A stretch of DNA of 12,605 bases from contig JAOXYB010043715.1 of NCBI GenBank assembly GCA_028565635.1, forward strand, positions 1 to 12,605, written 5' to 3'. Positions within the stretch are counted from its first letter, which is position 1, and every line of letters starts with the position of its first letter. The translations under genes were made by a program, and so were the position numbers. Of this stretch, positions 8,325 through 12,605 are shown piece after piece. The notes beneath the pieces were generated by a model that was given only the letters and a program-made list of their open reading frames with translations, did not search any database and had not been told where the DNA came from. The stretch comes from Phoronis ovalis. Its lineage: Eukaryota > Phoronida > Phoronidae.

Positions 8325-9590
8325 AAGAAAAAAAACATCTTAGAGCTTTTTCCCACTATGAGTTATAGGCTAAAAGTTTATGTGAGTCACAGAAAATCAA
8401 ATTAATACACGAAGGGTTTTATTTCTTTGTTATGTATTTCAACAACTGAAACGTACCATGATACAGTTAATGAAAAGTGAGCTTGAGAAATTTCAAAATA
8501 TCGCCCCAATGCAACATTTGTGAAATTGAATTTTTATCAATTATTAGATATATTAATATTGAGCAAACTGGTAAACTCTAGTTATCTTAAGATTCAACAT
8601 GTCACTAAACAATTTGGATAACAATACATATTAAGTAAATTGCGAGAGATATATATGAATAAATCCTACGAATAGTTATAGCAGGCTATAGAAAAACTGT
8701 CGGATTTATAGACATTAAACCATTTCAACCATGCCGAGAGGAAAGAGCAAGTCATCTTTCGAGACTTTATCTAATATTACTTAATTTTTGGGCTGATGAA
8801 TCGATCCCGAAATTAATCATCATCGGATCATTGACAAAACGAAAGGATATGGTTACGTATATCGGATAGTTAAGAAAGCATTGGTGAACAAAAATGACCG
8901 GTACTCTTGTATTAGAGGTAGAGCGTTGAGGTGAAGGTTTCTCAGGTCTGGTATGTACGCATGAGTGGCTTCAGTTGGTATGCTATAATATAATATTATG
9001 CATCTGTTCAAAATTAAAATTGAGTTTTAAATAATTTATATTTATACAGTTAGCATGGCATTATATAATATACTTATACAAATACAATGTAACGATAAGA
9101 TGAATAAAACAAATAATTAAAACCAAAACAGCATATTTTCTGTTAAAGTGTGTGCATTATATTTCATTATACTTCATTATACTTCTTCGGCTGGTGTGCA
9201 TCCTTAGAAATCTCAGCAGTGATAATCTATTCAATATAAACAGTTAGGTGCTACAACTTGTCTAAATCATTGCTCTAAGTTAGGTTGCTGCGCTCACACT
9301 GTTTTTACTTAGAAGGGGATCTGAACAAGTTTTGCTGTGACAAAGTATTTTGTGCGTAATTTATGTAACATAAAATAATGCTTCGAAGAATAAGAACTGC
9401 AAAAAACAGATTATTACAATTTCATTTTCCCTCTTTGTGCTTAATAGGCAATATTTGTACCAAGCCAGGTAAATGTCAATTTCCCCTAACATGTAATTTC
9501 AGTGCCAACCTTTACACATTTAATTAACAGGAATTTTATATATTTAAAAAAAATTTTACCCATAACTTTTACCCAAAATTTTAACCCAAA
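8325..9590. other. Intergenic spacer between copies C and D, no gene supported
   Basis: AT-rich DNA with small slippage-type repeats: TTCATTATAC twice near 9163-9182, and ACCCAAA/ACCCATA phrases near 9557-9592. A plus-strand frame from the ATG at 8731 has three stops within about 25 codons and then 46 open codons (about 8797-8930, rich in K, R and I). It could be a decayed coding scrap but matches nothing I recognise. Confidence 0.45.
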
Positions 9591-9594
9591 TTAA

Positions 9595-9860
9595 ACTCAT
9601 AGTGGGAAAACTCCCTTAGATATACAACTACATTAAAGGAAAAATGAATTTACAAACCCCATGCCAATAGCATCAAATGTCTTAAGCGTTACAACTAACG
9701 CTATTACCAATCGTCATGGGATTGCCAACTACAGATGAGGGAAAGGTCTATGGTGATATGTGCCGTACGTGTATAGGGCGTCTTTTCTTTTTTCATATAT
9801 TCTTTCTGGGAGAAGATCCACGGTTAGTTGATAATGATTGGCGAAATTGTCAAGTTTAGA
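9595..9860 (-). other. 3' flank of copy D, paralogous to that of copy C
   Basis: The left part (9595-9680) matches about 5930-6020 beyond copy C. The right part still resembles, in another frame, the sequence that codes for the longer tail in copy B (TCTAAA followed by ATTC or ACTTG). So the stop of D at 9862 sits inside sequence that was probably tail-coding or UTR in the common ancestor. Confidence 0.5.
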
Positions 9861-9861
9861 T

Positions 9862-12402
9862 TTATATAGCATTACAATTGCTTCCTGCAGTTTTAACAGA
9901 CTTACGGTCACTGCAATTACTTCTTGCACTCTTAGCCGACTTACGTTCCATATCCGTATCAGATTTCTGTATTCCGCCATGTGTGTTTATTATATTGTCT
10001 ACCATTATGGGAGGAACTTCTGGACTTGTCTTGTGGCGGCACAAACATATTGAATTCACGACGCCAAATATTTGAACGTTAACGCTTACGGCCAAAACAA
10101 CAATTATCACTGTGATATTTCCAGAGAGATAAGCAGTCAAAACCTCGTAGCAACCATTTAAATGCACATATTCTGATACATTAGATGTATGTGTTACGTC
10201 AGAGAAGCATGCAGATTGGTCAACCAGCTCTCCGTCCTTTACCTTGCAGCATGTCAGTGGTACTACAAATCGATCAGCACTGTTATTGTATACTTTTCCG
10301 TACTTGTAGTCATCTGGTCCAGAACTCCCGCAACACTCAAGCGAAGACTGTATCCCGTCAATAGCATCATCTATTATTGACCTTGACGGCGATTCTGGTC
10401 CTTGATAATCTTGAACTAGATCGGAAAATCGAGCCGTTAAAGATTCCTTAAGCATAGGCGAATATACGGGTATCAGAACTGCTACTGTTATTTGCGCTAG
10501 AATGATGAATATTAGGCTCGTGGAGAACTGAAACACAAGTTAGAGTTTTTTCATAATTTGTTTCCTTGTAATTAATATTAATATACTTAGCGTATCTGTA
10601 ACGTGTATCTAAGCATAAGTGTATACAAACATATGTTCAGGCGTGTTATGCCTGTTGTAATTAAGTCCCACGTTTTTGAAGTGGGCTTGTCTACTGAGAG
10701 TGAAGCACCCCGGTTGAAGCACCTTTGCGTCAAGCTTCCGCACTTGATGTTAATTCTGGTTATTCAAACTAACCGTTTAAGTGTGCTCTATAACTATAGT
10801 ATGAAGACTCCTTATCGGCATTTAGACTTTGGTGTAATTGATAGCATAAGTGGTGTAATAGGAGCAGGCGTTCTTAGAATCTAGATACTTCTGCAAAGTA
10901 ACAGCTTGCTTCTAATCAAGGTATTCAAGGACTGGTTTTTCAATTAATGTTAAGACCTGTATCCTGCTACTGTAGTCAGCTCTTCAGAACCATAATAATA
11001 AAATGTTTAGGAAGGCTACTACTGTACTTGAAGCCCCTGGAGTTCGAGTTCGTTTATTGCCCCTGACACCCCATAACAATGTATATTAACCTCAATACTT
11101 AAAAAGCAGCGGCAACTAGACTATAACATGGGTGTCAAATGCAGTATATTCGCTTGTAAACGAACGCATGCTACACCTATTAGCAAGATTTACACACGAC
11201 AGAGGAAATGTGACAGGTTTCAAATACCAAAAATAATAAAACTTACCAATGCTAAAAGTGTTACATTTTCTAGCAGAGCTCCACAACACCCAAAGACGGA
11301 TACAAGAACCAATAACAATCCAGCGACTGCAAAAAGTATAATTATGTGTACAACTTAACTGTCCGTATTCAAAAATGTGCATATATGAAAAGAAGAGGGA
11401 TAATACTATCGGGCTACACACGAGTAAAGACTATACAGTAACTACATCATGTGACATGTATATTCATTTTAATGACAATAAATATGTTTACAGTAACTCA
11501 ATAATAACATTATACAATAATTATGTGCTCGATATTTCAACATAATTTAGAGCAAAAGAAAACCAACACAATATTACCATTGCAATCGTTGTCTTAGCTC
11601 ATGTGTTCTCTGGTAATATCTAATGCTAACAGTCAAATAACTATCAACTGACAAAATTGAATCATTACCCTCAAAAACTGGCCAAATGCAGATGTAGATG
11701 CAGGGATCCACACTTACTGAAAATGAGTAGTATCCCTGTGGGCCAACTGTGTTCCAAATCAAGTGGCCCCATTCAATTTGTGGGAGTCCAGTATTTCAGT
11801 GTCAATTGTAAAAAATGGACAAGCAAAAAAAAAAACAAAAACACTCTAATCCTTTTTTAGAAACGATACGCAATTTCCGGTTGCTGTTTGCTTACCAAAC
11901 GACGACCGGAAGCGTATTTTTGTGTTTGGATGTTAAAAATAGTTCAAAGGGAGACCGGGAGATGGGTACCAGTAGGTGGCCCGTCGGGCAACAGCTGCTG
12001 CAGTTCGTGTGGCCCGAACATCATCTTAGTGGCCTCAGGCTCTCGGACCAGCGTAGATGTCGAACCCTGAGTTGCAGATACAGATATCGACAACTTTCTC
12101 TCTCTCTCTTGATTGCCACAAGTGTGTCGTTTAATTATTTATCATAGTCTTTAATTTATTGTACTTTACTGAACCTGCAGTTTAAACACAGCTAACTTGA
12201 ATACTGTATACCTACTCATTGAAACATAAGCCACTGTGCTGCCAATGTCGCTATCGACCATTCCCAATGCCAGTTGTACGTCTTGACTAACTTTTAAGAT
12301 TATACCAAAAACTAATAGGGCGGCTCCTGTTGTCATAAATATAGTAGCAAACGTTTGTAGCACGCACTTTGAACACATTCTAATATTGTACTTTTTCGCC
12401 AT
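9862..12402 (-). CDS. Tetraspanin copy D, complete (3 exons, 310 aa)
   Basis: Exons are 12216..12402 (187 nt), 11247..11326 (80 nt) and 9862..10527 (666 nt), giving 310 residues. Junctions are ATGA|GTAGGT, CTTTTTGCAG|TC, GCATTG|GTAAGT and GTGTTTCAG|TTC. It has the four transmembrane segments, GCCGALLEN at the end of TM2, and a six-cysteine LEL (ECCG, LTCC, SAC, GCY). Glycosylation sequons are NNS, NVS and NIT; the NVS, in the variable stretch before the last cysteine, is unique to D. The tryptophan seven residues before CCG in B and C is glycine here (codon 10354..10356). The tail carries an in-frame duplication of 13 residues (RKSAKSARSNCSD, then RKSVKTAGSNCNA). Both introns (889 and 719 nt) are larger than in C (425 and 289 nt) because of extra blocks. 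No stop or frameshift interrupts the exons, so the gene is probably functional. Its partner is unknown; a role as membrane organiser is inferred from the family. Confidence 0.88.
9875..9952 (-). repeat. 39-bp in-frame tandem duplication in copy D tail
   Basis: Units 9875..9913 and 9914..9952 are diverged copies, each 13 codons long, at the very end of exon 3. Copies B and C have a single version (SVKSAGSNCSA and SVESTGSNCSD). The unit contains a Ser/Lys-rich stretch and an SNC motif, so duplication doubles a possible phosphorylation or acylation site. Confidence 0.85.
10600..11078. mobile_element. Inserted block of about 480 bp in intron 2 of copy D (unclassified)
   Basis: Intron 2 of B, C and D aligns at both ends: the stretch by exon 3, and the TATATTAACCTCAATA region through to the exon 2 donor. 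Only D has about 480 bp between these anchors. The insert is less AT-rich. It holds a 93-codon plus-strand ORF (10603..10884, no recognised motif) and small hairpins (CAGGC/GCCTG near 10639-10655, CCCAC/GTGGG near 10667-10685). No clear terminal repeats or target duplication were found, so calling it mobile is an inference from its absence in the paralogues. Confidence 0.45.
11560..12150. other. Extra block in intron 1 of copy D with a GC-rich patch
   Basis: Intron 1 of D is about 460 nt longer than that of C. The extra DNA includes a patch at about 11870-12080 that is clearly richer in GC than anything nearby, then a short (CT)n at about 12101-12110. The patch on the minus strand has an acceptor-like CTGTATCTGCAACTCAG (about 12071-12087) and a donor-like TTTG|GTAAGC (about 11893), but all three frames between them contain stops. 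It is probably inserted repeat DNA or captured sequence; I cannot name it. Confidence 0.4.
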
Positions 12403-12560
12403 TTCTATCTCATTCGCGAATTCCCTTTGTCTTATAAAAATAAAGATGGGCGTTGTAGCACGTAGACAAATGTTTGAAAATATTTCTCAAAATATCAATA
12501 GGTATGACGGTAGACGTTTTGGCGACAAATTAATTTTTTAAAATCTAAATAATAATTTTA
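12403..12560 (-). promoter_or_regulatory. Proximal promoter / 5' flank of copy D
   Basis: The flank aligns with that of copy C: GAATTCGCGAAT next to the start, TATAAGAC about 30 nt upstream of the ATG, the CGTAGACAAATGTTTGAAAAT stretch (about 12459-12480) and a single ATCTAAATAATAA unit. It lacks the TATTATAA segment found between GAATTCGCGAAT and the ATG in B and C, giving a shorter leader. Confidence 0.45.
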
Positions 12561-12605
12561 AAAAGTAAGGTCGCTCATTACAACTTTTCAATCGCCCTAT
12601 ATATA

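Noticed and set aside
8731-8932. Plus-strand frame beginning MPRGKSK, with a further open stretch
   Set aside because: Stops at 8782 and two more soon after break it, and no family is recognised; at most a decayed scrap.
9838-10380. Plus-strand ORFs of 63-71 codons overlapping copy D exon 3 (similar ones at 6222-6556)
   Set aside because: They are antisense shadows of strongly conserved minus-strand coding exons.
11327-11358. Apparent frameshift and stop at the start of exon 2 in copy D, with similar length changes in A and B, if exon 2 is started at the GACAG-type acceptor
   Set aside because: Starting exon 2 at the downstream pyrimidine-rich acceptor TTTTG(C/T)AG puts all the indels and stops inside the intron. 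It gives exactly 80 nt and an open frame in all four copies when exon 1 ends at ATG(A/G)|GT.
11657-12147. Several 60-110 codon plus-strand ORFs in copy D intron 1
   Set aside because: They overlap each other in different frames across the inserted block and the CT tract, with no domain-like pattern.
1-12605. CRISPR array, tRNA, rRNA or bacterial operon signals
   Set aside because: No regularly spaced repeats, no cloverleaf or rRNA segments, and the genes are spliced eukaryotic genes.

Overview
This is AT-rich nuclear DNA of an animal. It has canonical GT-AG introns, microsatellites, short inverted-repeat elements, and a tandem array of one gene family. That family is the tetraspanins, four-pass membrane proteins with a large extracellular loop (LEL) marked by a CCG motif. 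The phylum cannot be read from the sequence. An invertebrate, possibly marine, is my best guess, based on array style and MITE ends, and confidence is low.

Four copies, here named A to D from left to right, all lie on the minus strand. Each has the same structure: exon 1 (187 nt, TM1 plus small loop), a phase-1 intron, exon 2 (80 nt, TM2 with GCCG), a phase-0 intron, and one long exon 3 (TM3, whole LEL, TM4, tail). A (212..1626) is cut by the window edge and shows exons 1-2 only. B (2960..4595) has an in-frame TAG in TM4. C (6474..8111) is the cleanest, at 307 aa. D (9862..12402) is intact at 310 aa but has enlarged introns. B, C and D are close relatives that share intron, 5'-flank and 3'-flank sequence, so the duplication unit is larger than the gene. 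A is more divergent and has a different upstream region.

The rest is non-coding. A (CT)n tract sits at the left edge. A 377-bp MITE with an 8-bp target duplication lies in A intron 1, a few bases from the exon 1 donor. A short ORF with two copies of a PKLV-type motif and a foldback element lie between A and B. A GC-rich hairpin lies upstream of B and a 21-bp tandem repeat upstream of C. Two foreign blocks sit in the introns of D. I see no RNA gene, CRISPR array or prokaryotic feature.

The proteins probably act as membrane organisers that differ in partner binding or trafficking. The copies vary mainly in the LEL stretch between the last two cysteines and in the C-terminal tail. The most notable points are the nonsense codon in B, the loss of the conserved LEL tryptophan in D, the independent remodelling of the C-terminal tails, and the MITE at the splice donor of A.
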